A stretch of 7,421 nucleotides of DNA from Solirubrobacteraceae bacterium (lineage in GTDB: Bacteria; Actinomycetota; Thermoleophilia; Solirubrobacterales; Solirubrobacteraceae), in assembly GCA_025455895.1 (NCBI GenBank), contig JALOLQ010000216.1, positions 1 through 7,421 of the forward strand, read 5' to 3'. Made by a program: the position numbers and the translations under genes. Positions 1-7,053 of this stretch are shown here, piece by piece. Within the stretch, counting starts at the first letter, position 1; the number at the start of each line of letters is the position of its first letter. The notes beneath the pieces were generated by a model. That model ran no database searches. It was given only the letters and a program-made list of their open reading frames with translations, and was not told the DNA's origin.

Positions 1-1
1 C

Positions 2-1261
2 GGCTACGACAAGCTCGTCACGACCGACATGGGCGGCACGTCGTTCGACGTCGGCGTCGTCGTCCAGGGCTCGGTGCGCTTCTACGAGTTCAACCCGGTG
101 ATCGACCGCTGGCGCGTGCAGGTCCCGATGATGGACATCAAGGCGATCGGCGCCGGCGGCGGCTCGATCGCGCGCCTGGACCCGGTCGCCGGGATCGCCG
201 TCGGCCCGCAGTCGGCGGGCTCGATCCCCGGCCCGGCGTGCTACGGCCAGGGCGGCACCGAGCCGACGGTCACCGACGCGAACCTCGTCCTCGGCTACCT
301 CGACGCGGGCGGCTACCACGGCGGCGCGCTGGCGCTCGACCGCCGCCGCGCCGAGCGGGCGATCGAGCGGCGGATCGCCAAGCCGCTGGGGATCGACGTG
401 CTCGACGCCGCGCGGCGCATCCGCGAGGTCGTCGACGAGCGCATGGGCTCGGAGATCTTCCGCGAGGTCACGCTGAAGGGCTACGACCCGCGCGAGTTCA
501 CCGTCTTCTCGTTCGGCGGCGGCGGGCCGCTGCACGCCTGCGGCTACGCCTCGGTGCTCGACGCCGCGAAGGTCGTGGTCCCGCCGCACAGCTCGGTCTT
601 CTCGGCGTCCGGCGCGGCCGGGCTCGAGCTGCTGCGGATCTACGAGCGCTCGGCCTGGATGGTGCTCTTCAACCCGCTCACCAAGCAGCTCTTCACCGAC
701 TACGAGCGCTTCAACGCGATCGCCGGCGAGTTCCGCGAGCGCGCGATCCGGGACTTCGGCGAGGACGGCTTCGACGCGGACCGGATCGCCACCTCGCTCG
801 AGCTCGACGTGCGCTCGACCGGCCAGCTGAACGTCATCACGATCGCCAGCCCGGTCGAGCGGATGCAGGACGAGAACGACCTCGCCGCGATCCTCCAGGC
901 CTACTTCGAGGAGTACGGCGACCGCTTCGGCGACCTCGCCCTCACCCGCGAGGTCGGCGTCTCGATCGACGCGATCCGCCTGCGCGCGTGGATCCCGCGC
1001 GAGCCGTGGCGGCTGTCGCCGCTGGCGACGGTCGACCGCGGCGTGGACGCGGCGCGACGCCCGGGCCGCGAGGCCTGGTGGCCGGGGACCGGGCTCGTCG
1101 AGACCCCGGTCTACGACTACGCCGCGCTCGGCCCCGGCCACGAGCTCGCGGGGCCGGCGATCGTCGAGGCGGCCGACACGACGGTGCTCGTCGCGCCGGG
1201 CTGGACCGGCCGGATGGACGAGTACGGGTTCTTCACGATCCACAAGGAGCAGCGCGCATGA
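2..1261 (+). CDS. Hydantoinase A / ketone carboxylase-type ATPase subunit, C-terminal part (5' end outside window)
   Basis: This is the last 419 residues of a hydantoinase/oxoprolinase A-family protein. These are ASKHA-fold ATP-using subunits that work with a HyuB partner in ATP-dependent hydantoin or oxoproline hydrolysis, or in ketone carboxylation (acetone and acetophenone carboxylases). Visible family motifs, counted from the first full codon at 2, are DMGGTSFDV (residues 9-17, phosphate-binding type), GAGGGS (50-55), the SAGSIPGPACYG segment followed by PTVTDANLVLG, and FGGGGPLHA (171-179). The ATG at 29 lies inside the DMGGTSFDV motif, so it is not the start; the reading frame is open to the left edge. 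Family members are about 690-720 residues, so roughly 280-300 residues should lie upstream. The TGA stop overlaps the ATG of the next gene (ATGA), indicating coupled translation with the HyuB partner. The family is secure. Whether it hydrolyses a ring amide or carboxylates a ketone cannot be decided from this part alone. Confidence 0.93.
   Translation, partial: GYDKLVTTDMGGTSFDVGVVVQGSVRFYEFNPVIDRWRVQVPMMDIKAIGAGGGSIARLDPVAGIAVGPQSAGSIPGPACYGQGGTEPTVTDANLVLGYLDAGGYHGGALALDRRRAERAIERRIAKPLGIDVLDAARRIREVVDERMGSEIFREVTLKGYDPREFTVFSFGGGGPLHACGYASVLDAAKVVVPPHSSVFSASGAAGLELLRIYERSAWMVLFNPLTKQLFTDYERFNAIAGEFRERAIRDFGEDGFDADRIATSLELDVRSTGQLNVITIASPVERMQDENDLAAILQAYFEEYGDRFGDLALTREVGVSIDAIRLRAWIPREPWRLSPLATVDRGVDAARRPGREAWWPGTGLVETPVYDYAALGPGHELAGPAIVEAADTTVLVAPGWTGRMDEYGFFTIHKEQRA
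1244..1249 (+). promoter_or_regulatory. Shine-Dalgarno for the HyuB-type gene
   Basis: AAGGAG lies 8 bases before the ATG at 1258, inside the end of the upstream HyuA-type gene. It supports 1258 as the true start. The same frame is open much further upstream (to 238), but that upstream part is an out-of-frame reading of the HyuA gene. Confidence 0.7.
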
Positions 1262-3402
1262 GCGCCACCGAGACCACCCCGGGCGCCGGCGGCCGCACGC
1301 CCGCCACGGACGCGTTCCTGACCGACCTGCTCACGAACCAGCCGGTGATGTACGGGCCCGATCCCCAGATCATGGCCGACCACCGGATCGCGCCGTGCAC
1401 CGAGCGCGAGCGGCACGCGCTGGGCACGGTGACCGATCCGAACGAGATCGCGATCGCCCAGAGCCGCATCGAGGCGATCCTCGAGAGCGCCAAGGACATG
1501 CTCCAGCAGATCAGCGCCGCCCCGGCCGCCAAGTGGGGCGACCTGACCGCGGGCGTCTACAGCCGCGAGGGCGACCTCGCGCTGTGCACCTCGAGCGGGG
1601 TCAACATCTTCTCCGCGGCGGCCTCGCCGGTCCCGAAGTTCATCAACCGCCACTGGTCCGGCGAGCCGACGGTCGGCGTCCGCGAGGGCGACGTCTTCTA
1701 CCACAACGACGCCCACTACGGCGGGGCTCACAACCCCGACCACACCCTCCTGCTGCCGCTGTTCTGGGAGGGCGAGCAGATCGCCTGGCTGGGCACGGTG
1801 ATCCACGAGGGCGAGAACGGCGCGATCGACCCGGGCGGCTTCGCGCCGCGGGCGACCGACCCGTTCGGCGAGGGGCTGCGGATCCCGCCGATGAAGATCG
1901 GCGAGGACTACACGCTGCGCCGCGACGTCGTGAACCTGTTCCAGAACCACGTGCGCGACCCGCTGCTGTGGCTGATCGACATCCGCTCGAAGCTCGCCGC
2001 CACGCGCAACATCGAGCAGCGCCTGCACGACTTCATGGCCGAGCGCTCGCCCGAGCTGCTGATCGCGACGCTGCGCTCGGTGCTGGAGACCACGCAGGCC
2101 GAGGTCCGCCGGCGGATCGGCCTGTGGCCCGACGGGATCTACCGAGCCGTGCACTTCGGGGACTGCACGCTCCAGGAGGAGCGCCTCTACAAGGTCGCCG
2201 TCGAGTTCGAGAAGCGCGGCGAGCGGCTCGTCATGCGCACCCACGGGACCGCGCCGGCGATCGACCGCGCGATGAACTCGCAGGCCCACAGCACGAAGTC
2301 GCTCGTCGGCAACGAGTTCATGAACTTCCTGTTCGCCGACCTGCCGCGCAACGCGGGCTTCGTCTCCGCGATCGACTTCGAGCTCGAGCCCGGCACGATG
2401 CTCAGCGCGACGAAGGACCACCCGACCTCGCTCTCGATGCTGAGCGGGTTCTACCTCAACACGACGGTCCACACCGCGCTGACCAAGGCGCTCTTCTCGA
2501 ACCCGGGCGTGACCGAGGTGATCGCCCCCTGGTACGCGATGCTGCCCACGCTCCAGTACGGCGGGCTCACCCAGCACCAGCAGCTCACCGCGAACATCTC
2601 GGTCGAGCTGAACGCGATGGGCGGCGGCGCCCACCCCGACCGCGACGGCGAGCACGCCGCGGCGCCGTTCTTCGCGACGCTCGCCGACTGGGGCGAGACC
2701 GAGGACCGCGAGACCGAGATCCCCGTGCTCGGCCTGTGGCGGCAGATCCCGCCGGACAACCACGGGTTCGGCCGCCGGCGCGGCGGTGCCTCGGTGGAAT
2801 GGGCCTACGCGCTGTGGGGCAGCGCGCTGTTCGCGTTCATGGTCACCTCGACCGGCGCCCGCTTCCCCGTCACCGGCGGCCTCTTCGGCGGGTACGGCGG
2901 GGGCTGCACGCCGCTGACCGTCGTGCGCCCCGAGGGCGGGATCGAGGCGCTGCGCGCGTGGCTCGCCGAGGGCGCGCCGGGGCTCGTCTACGACGCCGCC
3001 GCGATGGTGGCCGACCAGCCGATCCCGGGGACCTACGAGGTCACGAACCCCGCCCGGCCGGCGGCGCCCATCCCGGAGGGCGAGATCTGGATCCAGCGGA
3101 TCGGCGGAGGCGGCGGCTACGGCGACCCGCTCGAGCGCGACCCGGCCGACGTCCTCACCGACCTCGGCCAGGGCCTCATCAGCGCCGAGGTCGCGCGGGG
3201 GGTCTACCACGTCGTCTTCGACGCGGACACGCTCGTCCTCGACGCTCCCGCGACCGCGGCGGCGCGCGCCGCGGAGCGCGAGGCGCGCCTGGCCCGCGGG
3301 CTGCCCTACGACGACTTCATCGCCGCCTGGCGCCGCGACGCACCGCCCGAGGGCGTGCCGTATCTCGGCAGCTGGGAGTGGCCGCCGGAGCCGGCCGCAT
3401 GA
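1258..3402 (+). CDS. Hydantoinase B / ketone carboxylase-type large subunit
   Basis: A complete 714-residue HyuB-family protein, the partner of the HyuA-type subunit just upstream. Together they would form a cytoplasmic ATP-dependent complex acting on a cyclic amide or a ketone. Family landmarks are the HNDAHYGGAHNPDH segment (residues 149-162), which matches the ND-x-x-x-GG-x-H-x-x-D core of the family and has several potential metal ligands; PLFWEGE soon after it; a GGLFGGYGGG loop; and the glycine run 616-620 followed by YGDPLERDP, the usual HyuB C-terminal signature. Classical HyuB proteins are about 520-580 residues. The extra length here is closer to the large subunits of acetone and acetophenone carboxylases, and I infer carboxylase-like chemistry from length and context only. 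The start at 1258 is chosen from its AAGGAG site and the ATGA overlap with the preceding stop. Its own TGA overlaps the ATG of the next gene. The small zinc-binding subunit of characterised carboxylases is not visible here and may lie upstream. Confidence 0.93.
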   Translation: MSATETTPGAGGRTPATDAFLTDLLTNQPVMYGPDPQIMADHRIAPCTERERHALGTVTDPNEIAIAQSRIEAILESAKDMLQQISAAPAAKWGDLTAGVYSREGDLALCTSSGVNIFSAAASPVPKFINRHWSGEPTVGVREGDVFYHNDAHYGGAHNPDHTLLLPLFWEGEQIAWLGTVIHEGENGAIDPGGFAPRATDPFGEGLRIPPMKIGEDYTLRRDVVNLFQNHVRDPLLWLIDIRSKLAATRNIEQRLHDFMAERSPELLIATLRSVLETTQAEVRRRIGLWPDGIYRAVHFGDCTLQEERLYKVAVEFEKRGERLVMRTHGTAPAIDRAMNSQAHSTKSLVGNEFMNFLFADLPRNAGFVSAIDFELEPGTMLSATKDHPTSLSMLSGFYLNTTVHTALTKALFSNPGVTEVIAPWYAMLPTLQYGGLTQHQQLTANISVELNAMGGGAHPDRDGEHAAAPFFATLADWGETEDRETEIPVLGLWRQIPPDNHGFGRRRGGASVEWAYALWGSALFAFMVTSTGARFPVTGGLFGGYGGGCTPLTVVRPEGGIEALRAWLAEGAPGLVYDAAAMVADQPIPGTYEVTNPARPAAPIPEGEIWIQRIGGGGGYGDPLERDPADVLTDLGQGLISAEVARGVYHVVFDADTLVLDAPATAAARAAEREARLARGLPYDDFIAAWRRDAPPEGVPYLGSWEWPPEPAA
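3387..3390 (+). promoter_or_regulatory. Short Shine-Dalgarno for the URO-D-like gene
   Basis: GGAG, preceded by CC, sits 8 bases before the ATG at 3399. It is weaker than the sites of the genes on either side. With the ATGA overlap it points to 3399 as the original start of the frameshifted gene, not the GTG at 3566. Confidence 0.5.
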
Positions 3403-4129
3403 GCCTGATCCTCGCCCCGGTCCTGCAGGACGTCGCCGCCCGGGTCAGCGGCCAGTCGTCACGCACGTCGATCCCGGCCTCGAGGCCGCGGCGCTCGCCG
3501 GGCTCGACCTCGCGCCGGACGACCTGCTCGACGCGGACCTGCCGGCGACCCCGGAGGGCGCCGCGGTGCTGACGCTGACCGAGATCCTCGCGGCGCTCCA
3601 CCCGCACGGGGTCGTCGCGGCCTCGATCACCGGCCCGGTGACGATCGCCCGGCAGCTCGCCGGCCCGGACCCGGTGCCCGCGGACGCGCTCGAGACCGCC
3701 GCGCTCGACTGCGGCGACGTGCTCGCCGCGCTGGCCGCCGCGCTCCTGGGCCGCGGCGCCCGCGAGATCGTCGTCTGGGAGTCCGCCGCCGGCGACCTGG
3801 CTCCCGGCGCGCTGGCCGACGTCCACGCGCCGATCCTGCGGCGGCTGGGGCTGGCCGAGGCGGGCGGCCTCATCACCGGTCCCGAGGCGGTGCGCCACGC
3901 GGGCTACGCGCGCTGGGCCGCGCCGACCGGCGGCGAGGGCGCGGCGCTCATCGAGCCCGCCGCGTTCGCCGGCCGGGCGACGCTCGCCGAGGCGCTCGCC
4001 TCGGCGGCCGCGACCGCCGGCACGGGCGGCGTGCTCCTCAGCCACGGGCCCGTGCCCGGCGACTGCGACCTGGCGGCGCTCGGCGCGCTCGCCGAGATCC
4101 GGGACGACCACGAAGGAGGAACCCCATGA
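3399..4129 (+). pseudogene. URO-D/MetE-like small protein gene, broken by a one-base frameshift
   Basis: The gene starts at the ATG overlapping the HyuB stop and reads MSLILAPVLQDVAARVSGQ. It then loses the protein-like frame near 3455-3460, and that frame meets a stop at 3570-3572. From about 3455 the good reading continues one base back (VVTHVDPGLEAAALAGLDL and onward) to a TGA at 4127-4129. Third-position GC switches frame at the same place. Restoring one base gives 243 residues. Segments resemble the uroporphyrinogen decarboxylase-like TIM-barrel family: SITGPVTIARQL (3623-3658), REIVVWESAAGDLAP (about 3761-3805, like the DSxAGxLSP strand-loop) and a late LLSHGPVPGDCDL. Typical URO-D proteins are about 340 residues, so this is a shortened relative. 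Heme synthesis is unlikely; related proteins include methyltransferases and uncharacterised members. The break may be a sequencing error or a true mutation. A GTG at 3566 could give a 187-residue fragment, but it has no clear ribosome site. Confidence 0.65.
4113..4120 (+). promoter_or_regulatory. Strong Shine-Dalgarno for the acyl-CoA synthetase gene
   Basis: AAGGAGGA, almost the full anti-16S complement, lies 5 bases before the ATG at 4126. It is the strongest ribosome site in the operon and could let the ligase be translated well even if coupling through the frameshifted gene is lost. Confidence 0.75.
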
Positions 4130-5685
4130 TCGGACGGAGCTTCGGGAGCGTGCTCGACGCCTGCGCCCGCAACTACCCGACGGAGACGGCGCTCGTCCAG
4201 GGCGACCTGCGCCTGAGCTACGCCGAGCTCTTCGACCGCATCCGCCGCACCGGGCGCGCGCTGCTGCGCCTCGGGCTGAAGCCGGGTGACCGGGTCGCGA
4301 TCCTCATGGCCGACTCCCCCGCCCTGCTCGAGGCGATGTACGGGGCGCTGTGGGCCGGGCTGACGATCGTCCCGCTGAACGCCCGGCTCGTGCTCGACGA
4401 CCACGTGTACATGGCCGGCGACTCGCAGGCGCGCGCGCTCGTGTTCGACGCGGCGATGGCCGAGCGCGCCCACGCGATGCTCGCCGCGGGCTCGATCGAG
4501 TTCGCGATCGCCACCACCGAGGAGGCGGTGCCCGAGGGCGGCCTGCTGCTCGGGCGGCTCACCGAGCCGGCGTCCGGCGCGGCCGGGCATCCGGTGGTCG
4601 ACCCCGGCCACGAGTGCTGGATCCAGTACACGGGCGGGACGACGGGCTTCCCCAAGGGCGCCCTGCACACCCACAGCACGATCCTCGCCTCGCTCTACTC
4701 GTGCACGCTCGAGCTCGACGTGCGCCCCGGCGAGGTCAGCGCCCACGTCGCGCCGCTGACCCACAGCGGGATCGTCTACGTGCTGCCCGTGTGGGCGCGC
4801 GGGGGCACGAACGTCGTGCTCGGCGGCTTCGATCCCGCCGCGCTGCTCGACGCGATCGAGCGCGAGCGCGTGACGAGCACGCTGATCGTCCCGACGATGC
4901 TCTACTACCTGCTCGACCTGCCCGGCCTGGGTGACCGCGACCTCTCGAGCCTGCGCACGATCACCTACGGCGCCGCGCCGATCGGCCCCGACCGGCTCGA
5001 GCAGGCGCTCGAGGCCTTCGGCCCGATCTTCCTCCAGGTCTACGGGCAGACCGAGGCCCCCGCGCAGATCACCGTGCTGGCCAAGCCCGACCACGTGCGC
5101 GCGCGGGAGAACCCGGACCTGCTGCGCTCCTGCGGCCGGCCGGTGGCGATCGTCGACGTGCGCTGCGCGGACGACGACCTGGGCGACGTCGCCGACGGGG
5201 AGCCGGGCGAGATCGTCGTGCGCGGGCCGAACGTCACCGTCGGCTACGTGAACAAGCCCGAGGAGACCGCCGCCGCGCTGCGCGAGGGCTGGCTGTGCAC
5301 CGGCGACGTCGGGGTGCGCGACGAGGACGGCTACTACTACCTCGTCGACCGCAAGAAGGACATGATCGTCTCCGGCGGGTTCAACGTGTACCCGAAGGAG
5401 GTCGAGCAGGCGCTCTTCGCCCACCCCGCCGTGCGCGACGTGTGCGTCGTCGGCGTCCCCGACGAGCGCTGGGGCGAGGCGGTGAAGGCCGTCGTGGTCC
5501 CGGCGGAGGGCGCGCAGCCCGACCCGCAGGAGCTGATGGCCTTCGTCAAGGAGCGCAAGGGCCCGGTGCTCGCCCCGAAGTCGGTCGACTTCGTCGAGGC
5601 GATCCCGCTGACGACCGTCGGCAAGCACGACAAGAAGGCCGTGCGCGAGCGCTACTGGGCCGGGCGCGAGCGCGGCGTGAACTGA
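4126..5685 (+). CDS. AMP-forming acyl-CoA synthetase (ANL superfamily)
   Basis: A complete 519-residue adenylate-forming enzyme that would activate a carboxylic acid with ATP and then form the CoA thioester in the cytoplasm. All core motifs are present: the phosphate loop YTGGTTGFPKG (168-178), YGQTE (306-310), GWLCTGD (388-394), the hinge region around LVDRKKDMIVSGGFNVYPKEVE (D408 and R409 onward) and the adenylation lysine K500 in TVGKHDKK. Length and layout match fatty-acid, aromatic and other short acyl-CoA ligases (500-560 residues). No membrane segment or signal peptide is seen. The start follows a near-perfect ribosome site, and its ATG overlaps the preceding stop. Last gene of the operon. 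Its place after a carboxylase-like pair suggests that it activates the acid made by that complex, as benzoylacetate-CoA ligase does after acetophenone carboxylase. The family is certain; the substrate is unknown. Confidence 0.95.
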   Translation: MIGRSFGSVLDACARNYPTETALVQGDLRLSYAELFDRIRRTGRALLRLGLKPGDRVAILMADSPALLEAMYGALWAGLTIVPLNARLVLDDHVYMAGDSQARALVFDAAMAERAHAMLAAGSIEFAIATTEEAVPEGGLLLGRLTEPASGAAGHPVVDPGHECWIQYTGGTTGFPKGALHTHSTILASLYSCTLELDVRPGEVSAHVAPLTHSGIVYVLPVWARGGTNVVLGGFDPAALLDAIERERVTSTLIVPTMLYYLLDLPGLGDRDLSSLRTITYGAAPIGPDRLEQALEAFGPIFLQVYGQTEAPAQITVLAKPDHVRARENPDLLRSCGRPVAIVDVRCADDDLGDVADGEPGEIVVRGPNVTVGYVNKPEETAAALREGWLCTGDVGVRDEDGYYYLVDRKKDMIVSGGFNVYPKEVEQALFAHPAVRDVCVVGVPDERWGEAVKAVVVPAEGAQPDPQELMAFVKERKGPVLAPKSVDFVEAIPLTTVGKHDKKAVRERYWAGRERGVN

Positions 5686-5697
5686 CCCCCCGGAGGC

Positions 5698-5732
5698 GCG
5701 GGCGCCGGTGGCTCAGGGCCGCGGGCGCCCGC
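5698..5732. terminator. GC-rich hairpin between convergent genes, possible bidirectional terminator
   Basis: GCGGGCGCC (5698-5706) and GGCGCCCGC (5724-5732) form a perfect 9-bp stem with a 17-base loop. It lies 12 bases after the acyl-CoA synthetase stop and overlaps the last codons of the converging coiled-coil gene. There is no T-run on either side, so it is not a classical intrinsic terminator. U-less hairpins at convergent gene ends are common in high-GC actinobacteria, but stems also arise easily by chance at this base composition. Confidence 0.35.
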
Positions 5733-6252
5733 CCGGCAGGCGGTCCACGATCCACGCGACGCGATCCACCGCGCCCTCGAGCGGCTCGGCGATCTCGACG
5801 GCCTTCGTGAGCGTCGGCAGCGAGGCGCCGATCGTCTCGGCCTGGCGGGTGAGCGCCTCGGCCTGCGCGGCGATCGACTCGCCGAGCAGCCCCATCGCCT
5901 GCGCCTGCGCCATGACCTCGGTGACGAGCGCCTCGACGCGCGAGCCGAGCGCGTCGAGCTCCCCGGCCCGGGCCTCGAGCGCCTCGGCGCGCGCGATCGC
6001 GCTCGCGAGCTGCGCGTCGGCGCGGTCCACGCGCTCCTGGAGGTCGCCGAGCGCATCGGTGGCGGCGGCGGCGCGGCGGTCGAGGCTGCGGCCGACGCGC
6101 AGCGCGCGCGTGAGCAGCGTCTCGATCTCGCCGGCGCGCGCGTCGAGCCGCTCGAGCAGGTCCGGCACGCGCGCCACGGCGCGGGTCAACGCGGCGATCT
6201 CGTCGGCGGTGCGGGTCAGGGCGCGGGGCCCGAGGAGCAGCGGGTTGTCCAC
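5713..6252 (-). CDS. Coiled-coil hypothetical protein
   Basis: A 179-residue protein without a recognised enzyme domain. Residues about 12-150 are rich in Ala, Leu, Glu, Arg and Gln with a heptad-like spacing of hydrophobic positions, typical of long helical coiled coils. It has no cysteine, signal peptide or membrane segment, so it is probably cytoplasmic. The tail, VEIAEPLEGAVDRVAWIVDR followed by LPGGRPR, resembles the end of short actinobacterial coiled-coil proteins whose role is not established. A structural, phasin-like or envelope-associated role is only a guess. The start is the GTG at 6252, since the first in-frame ATG would remove most of the protein. No ribosome site precedes it, but a TATCCT box lies at a distance that fits a leaderless transcript. 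It follows the lipoprotein gene by 21 bases in the same direction. Confidence 0.75.
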   Translation of the reverse strand: MDNPLLLGPRALTRTADEIAALTRAVARVPDLLERLDARAGEIETLLTRALRVGRSLDRRAAAATDALGDLQERVDRADAQLASAIARAEALEARAGELDALGSRVEALVTEVMAQAQAMGLLGESIAAQAEALTRQAETIGASLPTLTKAVEIAEPLEGAVDRVAWIVDRLPGGRPRP

Positions 6253-6259
6253 GCGGCTC

Positions 6260-6265
6260 AGGATA
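6260..6265 (-). promoter_or_regulatory. Possible -10 box for a leaderless coiled-coil gene transcript
   Basis: TATCCT on the minus strand (7 bases before the GTG at 6252) would place transcription start at or one base before the start codon. This is consistent with the absence of a Shine-Dalgarno sequence. No convincing -35 element is seen. The AT-containing hexamer stands out in a very GC-rich region. Confidence 0.35.
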
Positions 6266-6273
6266 CGGGCGCG

Positions 6274-6789
6274 TCAGCCGCGCCCGCAGACCTCGAAGCC
6301 GTAGCCCTGGAAGAGGCCGCGCACGCGGGTGCGCGTGGTCTGCAGGTCCTCGCCGAGCGCGCGCACGCGCGCCGCGTCCCCGGCCTGCGCGGCGTCCGCG
6401 ACCTGCCCGACCGCCGCGACCTGCTGCTCGACCCCGGCGACGATCCGCGTCACGGCCGCCTCGTCGCCGGCCGGGGGCTCGAGCGCGCGCAGCTCGGCCA
6501 CCGAGGCGCGCTGGGCGTCGTAGGTCTCTGCGAGCAGCGGCGCGGCATCCTCGAGCGCCTGCCGCTCGCTCGTCGCGGTCCGGTTGATCTGCGTGATCCG
6601 CGTGTTGGTGGCCGCGATCTGCGCGTTCGTGCGGCGGCAGAGCGCGTCGGCCTCAGCGATGAACGCTGCGCGCGTCGGGCCCGCGGTCGCCGCCGTCGTC
6701 GCGCTGCGCTCCCCGCCGTCGTCCCCGCCGCACCCGGCTGCCCCGGAGAGCCCCAGGAGCACCGCGATCGCCACCGCCCTGCTGTGCAT
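6274..6789 (-). CDS. Small secreted lipoprotein, function unknown
   Basis: A 171-residue protein with a bacterial lipoprotein signal: a short basic N-terminus (MHSR), a hydrophobic stretch AVAIAVLLGLSG, and a lipobox AAGC ending at Cys20, which would be lipidated. A flexible GGDDGGE...TTAATAG linker follows. The mature part is helical, with FIAEADALCRR (Cys51) near its start and GFEVCGRG (Cys168) at its very end. These two cysteines may form a disulfide outside the cytoplasm. The ADAxC...GFxVCG layout is familiar from many small lipoproteins of Solirubrobacterales-type actinobacteria, with no known function. The start at 6789 is chosen because it gives an intact signal peptide. The ribosome site is poor (GAGGG almost abuts the ATG). 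The next gene in the same direction begins 21 bases beyond its stop. Confidence 0.8.
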   Translation of the reverse strand: MHSRAVAIAVLLGLSGAAGCGGDDGGERSATTAATAGPTRAAFIAEADALCRRTNAQIAATNTRITQINRTATSERQALEDAAPLLAETYDAQRASVAELRALEPPAGDEAAVTRIVAGVEQQVAAVGQVADAAQAGDAARVRALGEDLQTTRTRVRGLFQGYGFEVCGRG

Positions 6790-6831
6790 GCCCTCGGGTT
6801 CCAGGCAGCGGACGGCTTTCCTGCGCGGATC

Positions 6832-6849
6832 CGGTCCACGCGAGGACCG
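6832..6849 (-). terminator. Short hairpin after the small basic-protein gene
   Basis: CGGTCC (6832-6837) and GGACCG (6844-6849) pair as a 6-bp stem with a 6-base loop, 12 bases past the stop of the gene ending at 6862 on the minus strand and before the lipoprotein start at 6789. There is no T-run. It could be a weak terminator or an mRNA-stabilising stem. The rest of the 72-base gap shows no clear promoter. Confidence 0.3.
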
Positions 6850-6861
6850 TCCGGGGCGGGC

Positions 6862-7047
6862 TCAGCGCGGCGTGCGGCCCTTGGGGGCGGGTCGCCCGGG
6901 GCGTGCGGCGAAGCGCTTGCGCTCCGCCGCGGTCATCTTGCGCACGACGAGCGTCCCGTCCTCGATCTGCTCCGCCATCTCCTGGAGCTTCGCCTCGCGG
7001 CGCTCGAGCGCTCGCGCGGCCTGGGGGCTGATGCGCTTCTCGGCCAT
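6862..7047 (-). CDS. Small basic hypothetical protein
   Basis: A 61-residue protein starting MAEKRISPQAARALERREAK in spirit of a short charged helix, followed by an acidic turn (EQIEDGTL), VVRKMTAAERKRF, and a basic, proline-rich tail (ARPGRPAPKGRTPR). It has no cysteines, signal peptide or membrane segment. The basic tail might bind nucleic acid or ribosomes, but no known domain is recognised. The ATG at 7047 is preferred over the GTG at 7053. Neither has a ribosome site, but a TACCCT box is placed so that transcription would begin exactly at the A of the ATG. The G- and C-ending codon pattern supports this frame over a longer overlapping one on the same strand. Confidence 0.65.
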   Translation of the reverse strand: MAEKRISPQAARALERREAKLQEMAEQIEDGTLVVRKMTAAERKRFAARPGRPAPKGRTPR

Positions 7048-7053
7048 ACCCAC

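Noticed and set aside
238..1257. In-frame upstream extension of the HyuB-type gene
   Set aside because: It overlaps the motif-rich HyuA-type gene in another frame, and its translation is Arg/Ala-rich filler. The AAGGAG site and ATGA overlap fix the start at 1258.
1117..3210. Long minus-strand open frame (697 codons) opposite the HyuB-type gene
   Set aside because: Composition is Arg/Ala/Gly/Val-biased with no family motifs. It mirrors the codon periodicity of the real plus-strand gene, which is a usual artefact in very GC-rich DNA.
3566..4129. A separate 187-residue gene starting at the GTG at 3566
   Set aside because: Protein-like sequence continues upstream in the same frame to about 3455, there is no ribosome site before 3566, and the operon's ATGA pattern points to 3399.
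3904..5628. Long minus-strand open frame (574 codons) opposite the acyl-CoA synthetase gene
   Set aside because: It lies antisense to a gene with all ANL motifs, has a low-complexity composition and shows no recognisable domain.
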